The notes under the pieces are model-generated. The model made no database searches and had not been told where the DNA came from. It saw only the letters and a list, made by a program, of their open reading frames with translations. Of a DNA stretch of 64,000 bases, positions 12,841-23,449 are shown piece by piece (position 1 is the first letter of the stretch; each line of letters starts with the position of its first letter). The stretch is taken from contig JBLDXI010000032.1 in assembly GCA_047495785.1 (NCBI GenBank), forward strand, positions 3,906,001-3,970,000, given 5' to 3'. The translations under genes were made by a program, and so were the position numbers. The stretch is from Lepidodermella squamata (lineage: Eukaryota > Gastrotricha).

Positions 12841-12956
12841 TTTATACTTCTGCTTGTTCGAAAGGCATGAACATAGCCGCCCAACAAATCGAAGTTGTGC
12901 GGGCCCAACATGTATCCATGCGACCATAGATAAATAAATAAATAACCGAACGACCG
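12841..12956 (+). pseudogene. decayed coding fragment sharing a motif with 14297-14350
   Basis: The plus strand encodes PTNRSCAGPTC...IDK and then runs into stops. The same motif, PTNRSRAVRWCNIDK, occurs in the broken frame at about 14297-14350, and the DNA shares CCAACAAATCGAAG followed by GTGCGG. This suggests a duplicated, now dead, exon. Function unknown. Confidence 0.25.
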
Positions 12957-14219
12957 ACCGACCGTCTTGCAGCCGAATGAGCAGTTGCATTTGACCGTTT
13001 ATTTCTGCTAGGCCCCGCCAGCGCAAAGTAAGGGTTGGCGGCCGGTGCTGGTTGTACGTACTCGTGGGCCACCGATGGCTATCAGAAACGGTGTGTCTTC
13101 GGCGCCGCCTCTGCCATTAGCTGTGTTCTGTGTTGTTACCTCATTTTTAGCGCCTTTGCACGGGTTGTTCTTGTGACCATAATTATTAATAATATTAGTC
13201 ACAAGGGGTTGTGACGACGTGTCAGGGCGTAGTTCGATTCCCAGAATGCAATAAATAATAAATGGCTGATTCGGATCATCCTTCGTCAATTGTCACCCCA
13301 GGCCTGCCCTTCATCACCGTTAGTACGAACTATTCAAGCAGTAAAACAATAAAATCCACCCTGATCATCTATCTACGTCGGGCCGGACGAATAATTTTGG
13401 TATCGGAGTATCATTTGCATAATTTATGGAGGTAGTGGCTATGGTTCGCAGTGCCACAGCCATGAGCTGTTCAATATGGCCACTCAGACACCTTTCTTCT
13501 TCATGTAAGCGCGTGTCTCATCCTGTCTTGCCCTGAACCGGCCGGCATTTTCGAAATTTAAAAAACCTGCGTATTTTCTTCGTAACCATCGTCAGCCTGA
13601 AAGCCTGCTATAGGTTCGGGCCGTATGAATATTAGCGAGAAGATCGTTTCAAGATGTTTTCATGGTGAGAAAATTGATGTTAAGGTGAATAAATAATGTT
13701 GCTGCAAAGTTTAACATTTCGCTTCCAGAATATATATTTCCGGCTGCGCGCATACTACAGTAAAACCTGCGATCGTTAACTCGAGCAGAAACACACTCAT
13801 TTTGTTACCAACTCTTCCATGTTTTAATTCTTCGGTCGAATTTTTACAAAACAACGGGCTATGAAGTGAAACAACACGTTGAATTTCAAATTATACCCAA
13901 AATAGACGAATTATTTATTTGAGGTTTGAAGGCGCGTTGTTGTTGAGACAGGCGCGCAGTATCTTGGTTATGTATCTTGGTTATGTTGCGAGTTTTCGTT
14001 CTGTGACGTGGTGCCCCGCTTTGCAAAGAGTCGCCGCAAACCTGGCCGCAAAGGGTGCTGGCTGGGTGAGATCTTGAGCTGATTTCTTACCGCAGCTGCT
14101 CGTTTCGCGGTTATTTTAGCCGTGATGTAGTCGGCGATGTTTCAATTCGACTGTTCGTCGACGATTAGCGTGTCAGGAAAGTCGCGTCGTCTTTCGCCAG
14201 TCGGCTTGCGACTTCTTTT

Positions 14220-15540
14220 AATTCCCGACGCATTTCAGTCATAGACAGGGAAAGGAAAGACTGGCCCTTGATTTTGGCGCCCCTGGAGATCGAGAAAATG
14301 CTCCCAACAAATCGAAGCCGTGCGGTTCGTTGGTGCAACATAGACAAGTGGCGACTACCACCGCTGCCGCACTGTAGCTGCGAAACAAACTATTCTACCG
14401 GATCGTTGTAAAAACGATCATGAAAAAGATGATTGTTAGGACAGTTTTTACGCCCAAAGTTGAGGCATCGGAGAATGCAGACGATGATTTTTCGGTCGAT
14501 TTTGTCACACACTTTTGAACGTGTGTGGAGGAACTGTGTTGTTGACACCTTGCTGCGCCTTTGTTTCGGCCTGAAGTCGATGCCACCAGGGTAAAAACTC
14601 GTTCGTTAGCCAATGGAACCAATGATCGTCAGGTGATGTAAACGGCTTGACGTCCGGGAGGTAACCCAGGAATCCAAATTCATTTCACACGTTGAAGATG
14701 TAGAGCCAGTGGTTGCAGTAGGTGCGGAATTCGGCTGTTGCCGACGTGTCAAAATGATCAGGGTACCCAAGTGGAAACTCTGCTTTCAAACCCTCAGCCA
14801 TCGAATTCGATAAAATCTAAATTAATTGGAGCATTAAAACTGAAAAATTCGGAAAAATTAAATTTACCTGAGTCCCTCGTTTCACTCGCATTTTAAGATA
14901 ACTGTTCTTCCTAACGTCGACGACGTGATGTTTTCCGATTCGGCTGCAGAGTCGGAATAACCGGTTGATACCTTTTTCGTACATTTTAACGAAAACCCCA
15001 ACCCAACGGACCTATCTGGGACCGACTCGAAAAACGTGGTTGAGCATAGCATTTCGAACGCATTTGACAATATAAACTATACGTCGTAGATCAATTCGAC
15101 GCGAGATCGCCGAGATGATTAGTGATTGGTTTTTATCGAGGTAATTTTCAAGCCGCCGTATGTTGCCGTCGCCGTCTACAGTGGACGAAACGAGCGTCGA
15201 CCCGATACTAGCCCGCCCTTTCTCGATTACGACGATTTGTCGCGAATTACTTATATGGTCGGTTCGGGTGTGTTAACCGGAAATAGTGCCAATGGAAATA
15301 CCAGCTTGTTGTAGGCTTGCTGTAGCGCAAAATGAAAGCCAGGTCCTTTCATTGGGAGTGGTCAGCGGTTTCATTGACAATTCGCCCGACAGCTTTGCCA
15401 GAACCGTCGGGCAGTTGTTGGACCTTGCCACTAATAGCCATTTCGTCTAAGCACCACATCGAAACTCAGAAATGCAAATTTCCATGCCGTTCAACGGTTT
15501 TCTTGAAAGCAAGCCAGCCAGTTTCACTTATTCCGGCTGA
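14220..15540 (+). pseudogene. broken plus-strand coding sequence, probably a lost extracellular protein
   Basis: Several plus-strand stretches read sensibly for 30-60 codons but are separated by stops or frame changes: ISVIDRERKDWPLILAPL at about 14238; VEASENADDDFSVDF at 14455; then one frame from about 14880 to 15317 with VDTFFVHFNENPNPTDL and PPFLDYDDLSRITYMVG, interrupted by TAA/TAG codons; then a frame shift into SLGVVSGFIDNSPDSFART up to a TAA near 15450. The composition (Asn, Ser, Asp, Thr) resembles an extracellular domain. I cannot name the family. It may be one decayed gene with several exons, or chance open frames; the number of coherent segments favours the former. Confidence 0.3.
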
Positions 15541-15778
15541 ATATTCCTAATTGAGAGAATAATTGAGAATAATTCGATAATTATCCAAAGTTAAATTAGG
15601 CGCGGGATTGAATTGTAGCTGCGCGCATGTGCTGCAGGTTAAAAATTGGTGCGCCTTTGCTAAATGCCAACTGAATACTGTCGTCATTGCTATGGCCATT
15701 ACAACTAAGGTGGTCTTTTGCGGCTCGCTAATAATGGAGAGTGAGCTGAATACCAACGCTTTATGCCACATGTTTTCA

Positions 15779-15812
15779 TAAATAAAAAATAAAAAATAAA
15801 AAAATAAAAAAT
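15779..15812. repeat. AAATAA simple repeat
   Basis: A-rich tandem AAAATA units. Read on the minus strand this is a T-rich tract just downstream of the tRNA, so it also provides Pol III termination. Confidence 0.7.
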
Positions 15813-15826
15813 AGCAAAAGGTCTTT

Positions 15827-15909
15827 ACCAGAGGTGGGGTTCGAACCCACGCGGGATTACTCCCATCAGATCTTAAGTCTGACCTCTTAAACCACTCGAG
15901 CACTCTGGT
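15827..15909 (-). tRNA. tRNA-Leu(UAA)
   Basis: The 83-nt cloverleaf on the minus strand has a perfect 7-bp acceptor stem (ACCAGAG with CTCTGGT), a T arm around GGTTCGAACCC, an anticodon loop with TAA (ACTTAAGAT), and the long variable arm expected of class II tRNA-Leu. CCA is not encoded, as usual in eukaryotes. No intron is seen. T-rich sequence follows the 3' end. Confidence 0.95.
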
Positions 15910-16290
15910 TGGGTGATAAATGCGTGCTGCTATGTTGTTTATATTCAGCGCATACATCACACAGCCTGATGAACGCATACTAAACAGGGGTCGCGCTCAA
16001 TTTTATCAGAATGAAATATGGTGGCATGTCGGCATAGAAGACGAATAGAAAATAAACGCAGACGCCTAATTAGACTGCAACGTCCGTAATAGGCTGATAA
16101 CAATTAAGACTGGTTGATTGTTACTTAAAAACATTCTAACTTAACAACGGAAAGACGAGTCTCTGTGGGCGTTCAGCGTTGTTCAAACACCTGGGCAAAA
16201 TACCAGAAAGTCATTCAAAAATTGCAAAAATGTGTTGCGCTATTAAAATCTGCGATTTCATTTCCATTTGTGAGTAATTTCATCCTAACT
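15910..16290. other. spacer between tRNA-Leu and U6
   Basis: No coding or RNA feature recognised in these 380 bp. Confidence 0.4.
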
Positions 16291-16340
16291 AAAAATATGG
16301 AACGCTTCACGATTTTGCGTGTCATCCTTGCGCAGGGGCC

Positions 16341-16379
<39 letters not shown>

Positions 16380-16396
16380 CCAATCCGAAGATTGAC
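16291..16396 (-). ncRNA. U6: U6 spliceosomal snRNA
   Basis: On the minus strand the core is almost identical to animal U6. It contains CATATACTAAAATTGG, the ACAGAGA box, the AGC catalytic triad region and GCGCAAGGATGACACGCAAA, and ends in a T5 terminator (16291-16295). One change from the usual animal sequence is seen in the 3' part (CAAAATCGTG for CAAATTCGTG). The 5' stem-loop is lineage-specific, as is normal. The upstream TATA box shows a Pol III type 3 promoter, so this is probably a functional copy. Confidence 0.95.
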
Positions 16397-16419
16397 AATA
16401 ATTTGTGCAGCTACAACGT

Positions 16420-16427
16420 TTATAAAG
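16420..16427 (-). promoter_or_regulatory. TATA box of the U6 gene
   Basis: TTTATAAA about 24-31 nt upstream of the U6 start, the expected Pol III type 3 position. An octamer-like ATGCAAAT lies at about 16463-16470 on the same strand, near -70; its role is uncertain. Confidence 0.65.
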
Positions 16428-16760
16428 ATAAGCGCGCACATGGTTTTATTTCTCTTCATCTCATTTGCATATGCCAGTGCGCGATGATTCACCCGATAAT
16501 GAGCACGGGCGCGGTGTGATTCATCACTCACAACCTGCGCGAGTATTAGCACGAGTGTAGATCGAAAGCGACATTTTATTATGAAAACGCGAATCCATAG
16601 CACGAGATAAGTATACATGCAAATTATTGGGCGATAGCGCAACATAAAATTAATTACATATGAAGGTAATTTCAAATACTGGAGCAAGGATCGACAACTC
16701 GAATTCACGAAAGATATGACAAATTAAAACAAAAGCGTTGATTACGAAGTTGGATATGGT

Positions 16761-17245
16761 TTACCACAATTTGTCCGCAACAAGACGGCAATAGCGTCTG
16801 GCGTTGCGCAGCAGCTCGATACCTTGTTCAGAGTGATTGTTGGCGTCGAGATCGGATGCTTCGCGGCGCACCTTTTTCACCTTCTTTATTTTCTTCACCT
16901 TCTTGGTTGCACCCAACGTCACCGAACCTTGCTTTTTCCGCGTAGCGCCCAACTGAGCAGCCTTGGTTTTTGGCGCACGAGTAGAGATGACACGCTTCAC
17001 GTTACCCAATGCGGTTTTTGCGACGCCTTTGTGCACCTGTTGAAAATATAGAAAATTTGATGAAATGCTTTGTTAACAAGCAGCACCTTGTTATTCTGAT
17101 TCAGTTTCGCTGCATCGGCAATGACGGCAGCTATCAAGACGATCAAAATACCTTGGGAAAGATGGTAGAAAATTATTGTTAAGCGAGTATTATTTTTTGG
17201 GAATTTCATACCGAAAAAGAAAACTCGGACGAGAGAAATTTTCAT
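16761..17245 (-). CDS. small secreted lysine-rich protein (basic secreted trio, member 1)
   Basis: Three exons on the minus strand (17212-17245, 17087-17151, 16761-17036) give 124 aa. Residues 1-26 are a clear signal peptide (MKISLVRVFFFGILIVLIAA, then VIADA). The mature part is strongly basic, with two GATKK/GATRK units and a KKVKKIKKVKKVRR run, then an acidic turn and LLRNARRYCRLVADKLW. Only one cysteine is present, so it is not a disulphide-rich toxin or defensin. The intron phases (1, then 0) and the layout (signal split over exons 1 and 2, basic part in exon 3) match the gene at 18282-18896. The family is unrecognised; an extracellular matrix, nucleic-acid-binding or processed-peptide role is possible. 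Confidence 0.65.
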
Positions 17246-17649
17246 GGCTAACTGTTTCGACAAGCCGAAGGAGCAAAATAAGAAGTTAGAATTAGAATCT
17301 CAACAATATTTATAGCTTTATTAGCCGAGGCAAGATGGCGAACCAAGATATTAGGTCTTCTTGCATGAGAGAATCTGGAAATTGGCAGTCGGTGAAATAT
17401 AGTCTATCCACCCACGTAAAAGAAATTCATTGAGACTTGCTAATTATTCTTTACATACCTAACGAGTAATTAGAGTAGCTGAACACGTTGGTGTTGCAGT
17501 TAACTTTCTATTATCCGGAACCAATCTTTCATTATTCAGGGTGGAATAAGTATTGTTGATCGGATGACTTGGCAAGTTTCAATAATATTATTTATTACGC
17601 GCACTCTGCATCGCACCAAAAAGCGTAACGATTCATCTCGCGTTCTTGC
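17246..17649. other. spacer in the secreted-protein cluster
   Basis: AT-rich; no feature recognised. Confidence 0.35.
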
Positions 17650-18039
17650 TCAACGATAACGTCTTTTGATTTTTGCTAGTTTACTAGCGTAATCGTTGAT
17701 CGATCCATTCTTGACGGGACGGGTATTAAGGATGACATTGCTTCTTGCTGCTAGAGCTATTCTAGCCGGCTGTTTCGGGCGCAAAGGCCTCGCTTTGACG
17801 GGCAGGGTTGCCGTAGTCGGACGTTTGGTCTCCTAATTAACCGGAGGTTATTAAGGCGATTGAGAAATCCCAGTAATACCTTTGCTAGAGAAATTTTCTT
17901 CCCGCGAATTCCAGCGCAAGAATTTTCAATCAAACTAGTAACTTGAAATCAACCCTCATATTAGAAAAAATTAGAAAACAGGACTATACCTACCCGCGAT
18001 TAAAAGTAGTAATAAACCTGAAATTCTAAACAGAAACAT
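17650..18039 (-). CDS. small secreted basic protein (basic secreted trio, member 2)
   Basis: Not visible as one open frame. Minus-strand exons 17990-18039, 17880-17934 and 17650-17832 join in phase to give 95 aa. Residues 1-22 form a signal peptide (MFLFRISGLLLLLIAGS). The mature part is rich in Lys, Arg and Pro (KRPTTATLPVKARPLRPKQP) and ends KLAKIKRRYR. As in its two neighbours, exon 3 carries the whole basic region and joins exon 2 in phase 0. Similarity between members is in layout and composition more than in sequence, so they may be fast-evolving paralogues. The intron 1 acceptor (TTACTAG) is the weakest point. Confidence 0.5.
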
Positions 18040-18281
18040 ATCGAGCTTTGGAATAAAAATGTCCTTAACAAGAACTTCAGCTTCAGAGTTTCAGTGTAGC
18101 TGATGATCTGATATTTCCCTAGCCTGTCTAGCCGGTGGTTACTGTCCAGATCATAATCAAACACGAAATAATTATATGTAGTAAATACACAACATTTATT
18201 CCTCAACAACGCTTCAAAAAATGAGTCTGAAAACTCGCTAGCTAGATTATATACAAACGTCAATCTAAAGTTATCATTGAT

Positions 18282-18896
18282 TTAATCACGCCATTTGTTG
18301 GTTGGAGCACGGGCTTTAAAATTTCGCCTGGCTAGCAGTTGCTTTCGCTTCTTCGCGTTGGATGGCACGTTCGAACGCCGGGCCGAGGGTCCTAGTGGCC
18401 CGCCGTTTTTATTCTTCCCATTTCGGGCGAGCGAGGTCAGTTCACTGATGACGTTGGCGATGACACTGTTACCATCTTTGCACGAGCCCGAGTCCTTGCA
18501 AGAATCTGTGAAAGCCTTGTTAATAATGCCGACTTTATTGAGCTTGTTGCTGGCGGCTTCATCAATTGTGTCTCGCTGTGACAGCTTGGGCTTAGGCGGA
18601 GGTTTCGTCGCTTTGGGAGCTTCCTGCATCGGAACGCTCGCCGTAGTTGACTTTTCTCTGATTCGATGCTCCTGAACAAATTCACATATAATCAATAAAT
18701 AATTCTTGAATGTCTTGAATATTAAAATGACCGAATGATATTATAAGATTAATAAAAGCTGACAACCGCAAACCTTAGCCAGCAGAAGATCGAACGATAG
18801 CAATAGAATGACTGCAAGACCTGAAATAACATTTCGAAGCTGTTCTATTTAACGTCTACGGCGAAGTGACTTACTCAAAATGTTGTAGCTTATCAT
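18282..18896 (-). CDS. small secreted basic protein (basic secreted trio, member 3)
   Basis: Minus-strand exons 18875-18896, 18774-18820 and 18282-18671 join in frame to give 152 aa. The start gives a signal peptide (MISYNILSLAVILLLSFDLL) cleaved near LLLAK. The mature part begins EHRIREKSTT, has a Pro/Lys segment (KATKPPPKPKLSQRD), a central helix-like region with two cysteines (SCKDSGSCKDG) and a basic tail (KKRKQLLARRNFKARAPTNK). Intron phases 1 and 0 are the same as in the gene at 16761-17245. Secretion is well supported; function is unknown. Confidence 0.65.
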
Positions 18897-21135
18897 GTTA
18901 AATGATGAGCAAACGGGTATTCGTGGATCTTTGGCCACTATCGATAGCCGACGGTTGCTAGTAAATCTTTTGACAGCGACTGGTGGCTGGTTCTGCTGAA
19001 GACACTGCTCTGAACTTGATCGGGCGAGAAATAAAGCTGAATCACGGTTTAGAAGTGCGACTGTGCTAACGCGGCGATCAAGGCTGTGGTGAAACGTTTT
19101 GGCGTTAGCGTTTATTATCGTGTAATGGCCTTTTTATTATAGCTTAAGCTACATGTACTTATATGTAGTTGAGCCAGTACAGTTTGATTAGCGATTGATA
19201 AAAAGAAAAAACAACACAACTAAGATAATCAAACTGTTACCGTTGTTTTCGCGTTACTGCCGATTCTCACGTGCGAAACGTATGTTCTTCGTTATCGGCA
19301 ACGTTTATTCATTCAAAGCCCGCAATAATAACATCACTAATGCAGTAAACGTCCGGGTTAATGCTGTTTTTTACGTCTGATAGGTCTGATAAACACGAAA
19401 AGTAAAACATCGATCCGGACTGATTGACGAAGCGCGCTTTTTGCGGCTATTGTTCCTGAACAGAGACCTTATGGAAAGACTCGTTGAAAGACGGTCTGCA
19501 AACATATCAGGCCTAGATTTGGCATGTCTGAACGAATTGAAATTTTTTTATCAGGTGATGATTTGTGGGAGGCATGCTGATTAGAGGAGCAGTTTGTGCT
19601 TATGACTTCAGCTTTGAGACAAGTTCGACTAATTTTGTTCAAGTTTTATTAATTTCTCACTTCTTTCAGGCGGACGAAATATTATAAAAACGTACCTGTC
19701 GCCCACAGATCTAGGAGACTTCAAAATTACGTAGAAATTCCATGGTGCAACCACGGCATTTCGACAATAACATCTCACGCCAAAGAAATAATTGCTGTAT
19801 AACGGCTATGGGTGGTGATTACGCGTGCGCACGTTGAATCGTGGCTTTCACGGGTGGATACCTTTCACCGTTCATAAGTCAAGAGTCGGTTCATTCTAAC
19901 TTCGAAGACGTTTCTCGACAATTAAGCCGCACAGCGGATAACCAGCAGAAGGTTACAACAGCGGAAAATGATATTTTTAAGAGAAAAGATAAGGAGTTTC
20001 TATACCCGCCGCTGTGTAATTCTAGACGTTGGAACTGAAATCATCAGCGCATTATTGTCTATTTCGATGGTGATGGCTCACCAGTGTCGATTTCCGCCAT
20101 TTTTCAAAACGCAATTTTCAGTTTTTCATAACGCTTAGATAAAATCGAAAATATGTGAAACTTTACATGACGGGAAATCTCTGGAAACCACTCCGAGCTG
20201 ACACGCCAGTACGTGTCGCTCTGCGGCTTTTGAACGGCGCGGCAAATGCCTTGACCTCGTTGACCTTATTGAAGTTAACAGAAGGATTCCAGTATTAGAA
20301 TACACTTCCACTTATAGCCGATCGACTTAATTGTTTTTTTTGCTATCTAGTATTTAGTGTAATGGACCATGCCTAGTCGATCGGAAAAACCCGCACATCG
20401 ATAACACCTTCCATTGGCATTCTACCAGAATTTCAGTGAACTTCAGCTTTTTCTCAAGCTTTTTCTATGGAGAAAAGATGGATAAATTTTGGGCCGCGTT
20501 GCGTTGCGAAGGACGCGCGAAAAGCTTTCGAAAAAGTTAGCGCCAAAAAAATTGAAATTGTTGTTTTTTTATATGAAAGGAAGTGTTAAACTCAAAAATT
20601 GTAATTTTTATTTATAAGTGAAGGTGAACAATGTCTGCAACTAAAACGACGCGTTGGCAGGCTGTTTGCGTAATGTTTACCTGTGTGAACCACTTATCCA
20701 CCTCCTCAATCCTCAACCGCGTATTACGTATATTAGCTCTTAGCTCCAGTTGTGGGCTGCGAGTAATGGGATAATTTTTTCGAATATCCAACGTTTACAA
20801 CGTATCGCCTGAAACTTACAGCTTTGTCTTGTCAATTCCAGCGTCACCGTCGCCGAAGACCACTTGAGATCGACATGTGGTCCTACCCTGTATTTTAAAT
20901 GACCGACCTCTTGTCTCTGCTCTCTGCAAATCTGCCTTGTTAAGTCTGCTCCCTCTGTAGGTTCTGCCATCCAGTATTCTTTCATCGAAGAAGGACTTGC
21001 ATTTCCCCAAGTAGCACATAGCACATAGCAGCCTGAGCTCTGTTGAGTTATTATGTACTCTTTATAGTAAAAAATGTAATGTAATGCAATAATTTATATA
21101 CGTATTGATTGCTTTTCCTTGTCTAGTTTTTAACA
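18897..21135. other. mostly intergenic; one possible exon
   Basis: The minus strand at 20816-21019 has a 67-codon frame with SFFDERILDGRTYRGSRLNKAD that ends near a GTAAGT donor. It could be an exon of an unidentified gene or a relic, and I could not link it to partners. The rest is AT-rich with no recognised feature. A T-rich CTAG at 21123-21126 lies just before the next start codon. Confidence 0.3.
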
Positions 21136-23073
21136 ATGAACGGTGGTAGCCAAATTTTGAAAGATAACACTGTCATCTACAAGCTATATTCACTGAGCGC
21201 AGAAGTCGATTTGACTGTGCTTAGAAATGATATTTTGCAGTCATTGTCTGCTTTCCTAGCACCCTACATCTGGCAGAAGGAGCCATTTTCTCTCCACGTT
21301 ATCAATGGATGTTTGTATGGCGAAGTGGACTTTGGGGATAACATTGAGGACGAATGGTTTGTCGTTTATCTCCTTTTCGAAGTAACGAAAAAGTTTCCGC
21401 ATATCTTCATCGAATCGCAAGATGAAGATGGGCAGTTCTTGCTAATTGAAGCCGCTGACTGTCTTCCACGATGGGCATCGCCCGAAGTCTGTGCTCATCG
21501 CGTTTTTCTCCATCGTGGCAATTTGCATTTGATTTCACCAAAACAGCTGGACCAGATTCGCTCGCCTATTGAAGGCGGTCGGTTTATAGCTCAACATCTG
21601 GATTCAACCGTTGCTTCCTCGGCGATAATGAAATGCATTCATCGCCGAATAGCAGGATACCCTGAACTCATTTATCGTAATCAGCATTCTGTCAAGTGTT
21701 TTATTCCTGCTAACTTGGCTGCAATTCTTACGGAGAAGCCCCAACTTGTTTCTGTTGGTATCAATTCCTTCTGCGAAGCTGTGGCTACAAATACGAAACA
21801 TCCTAAAGTCATGTCATTCTTCCGTCCAATCAATCGTATTCCATTTCGTGTCACCATGTCAAAATGTCAATATGCTCAACTCATGTATCACCGCTTCGTT
21901 CCTGATCGGAAAGAAGGATGGGCTACGGCTGATTTAGTTAGCACATTGGGAGCAAAGGCTTTGGATCTGGGCACTAAACTCGTATGCTAAATGCATAATA
22001 GGCGACTCTGTGAAAGTTTGTGTGTATTTTTAGGCTTATGGTTTCGAATATGCTTGTCGGCGCGCTGAATCGATGCCTAGTACGGCGAACGGAAGCTCTA
22101 AAATGCCTGGCGAGAATATTGAGTTATCGCAAAACTATGATCGATTTATTAAATCACTCTCGCAAAATGGCTACTTCCGTGGTAATATCGAAGGCTCTCG
22201 TGATTACCAACGTTTGCTCAGCCAAGCGCGTTCCTACTACGCCGATTCTTTCGTGGCGAATGCCTCGTATAGTGATTACGAGAGTCAGTCGAGTCGACAT
22301 TTGCTGGAGCTAGTACAACGAATCAACAACAACAAAATCGACGTTGAAAAGATGAAACGGGACAATGCTGATCTACCAGCCGACGATGGTTTGTCTCTTT
22401 TAATTGAGATAAATAGAGCTTATTTACCGTTTATTTAGATGACTCGTGGCTATACGATTTTGAATGTCAATTGAACTCAATAAGTGAACGGGCTGGCTTT
22501 GCTCAGCATAAAGCAAACGGAAATGGCCATGCAAATGGTAATGGAAATGGTAATGGAAACGGAAACGGAAACGGCGCTAAAGCCGTACCCATCGACGAAT
22601 TAATGTCCAAAATGTCTAAATTTGTCACTAAGCTCAGCTCTGTTGTTGACGGAGCTGAAGTTGACGATGAAAATGGCGAATGTCGCCATGTCGACTCGTC
22701 TGATTCTGGCTCAGATAACGAAGGCGATGACCCGAAATCGAAATTCAAAGGAAAAGGCGAAAATGATTATTTGAAAGATTTCCTTTACGAATCGGATGAC
22801 TTCTCTGATGCCCATGGTGACAGCAGTCTTGATGAAGACTATTCCTCGGATAAACAAATGAAAGCTCTGATGAAGCAGATGGACTCAGAGCTGCGAAAAA
22901 CCAAGGTGGGAAAAGACGAAGTTCGCAGAAAAGCTCCCAGCAAAGTTTTGTCGTCAAATATGGTGAAATCCTGCCAGGCTGAAGGTCCTAGACCTGGCCC
23001 AGCTGGTATCATGCTCAATCAGCTAAAAATTAAAATGCCTGCTCTGTGTCAGCCCGATTCGGATGACGAGTGA
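21136..23073 (+). CDS. ECD: ecdysoneless homologue (SGT1/ECD family)
   Basis: Three exons (21136-21981, 22034-22388, 22439-23073) encode 611 aa, close to human ECD (644). ECD supports cell-cycle progression and pre-mRNA splicing together with PRPF8 and the R2TP chaperone complex, and in flies it is needed for ecdysone production. Family marks: YIWQKEPFSL, EDEWFVVYLLFEVTKKFPH, DCLPRWASPE, and DDDSWLYDF formed across the second intron. The C-terminal third is acidic and serine-rich (CK2-type sites such as DSSDSGSDNEGDD), typical of ECD. An unusual (NG)n tract sits at about residues 416-436. A possible trans-splice acceptor (CTTGTCTAG) ends 9 nt before the ATG. Confidence 0.9.
22516..22577. repeat. 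Asn-Gly hexanucleotide repeat inside ECD
   Basis: Imperfect tandem GGAAAT/GGAAAC/GGTAAT hexamers coding for (NG)n with one HA interruption. Likely variable in length between individuals. Confidence 0.75.
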
Positions 23074-23449
23074 TAAATCTAAAAAGCTTCCTAAGTAATA
23101 GCGATAAAATGACTGGATGTTTCCTGCGTGTCTCCTTCGTGTCATAATATTTGAAAACTGGCCACGTGTAAAAATTTGTGATCTTCCGGTTTTCGCGTTG
23201 ATTTCATCGACAAGAAACTTGTATTCCTAATCACATGCCTCTATATGACTAGTCAATTTACCTTGTTCATTTTTTACTTGCCGATTTGAATTTGTCTCAT
23301 TTGTTTGTCAAGTGTTATGTGAGTAATGACGAGAATTATGATTAGTTGGCTCAAGCTTGCTTTTTACTGAGAAAAATATATATTGTGGAAATATACAAAT
23401 TTAGTTTGACACATCTGTTTTTTATTTCATTAGATTATTACTTTTACAC
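23074..23449. other. 3' UTR of ECD and spacer
   Basis: AT-rich, no coding signal. A CATTAG at about 23429-23434 could be an acceptor for the next gene. Confidence 0.4.

Noticed and set aside
14840-14870. 28-nt GT...AG intron on the minus strand
   Set aside because: Far shorter than the 50-60 bp introns elsewhere, and the plus strand gives the more coherent reading.
15547-15978. 143-codon minus-strand frame
   Set aside because: It runs straight through the tRNA-Leu gene and an A/T repeat.
16761-18896. Reading the small secreted proteins as toxins or defensins
   Set aside because: They have almost no cysteines and no known toxin scaffold; secretion and basic charge alone do not support that label.
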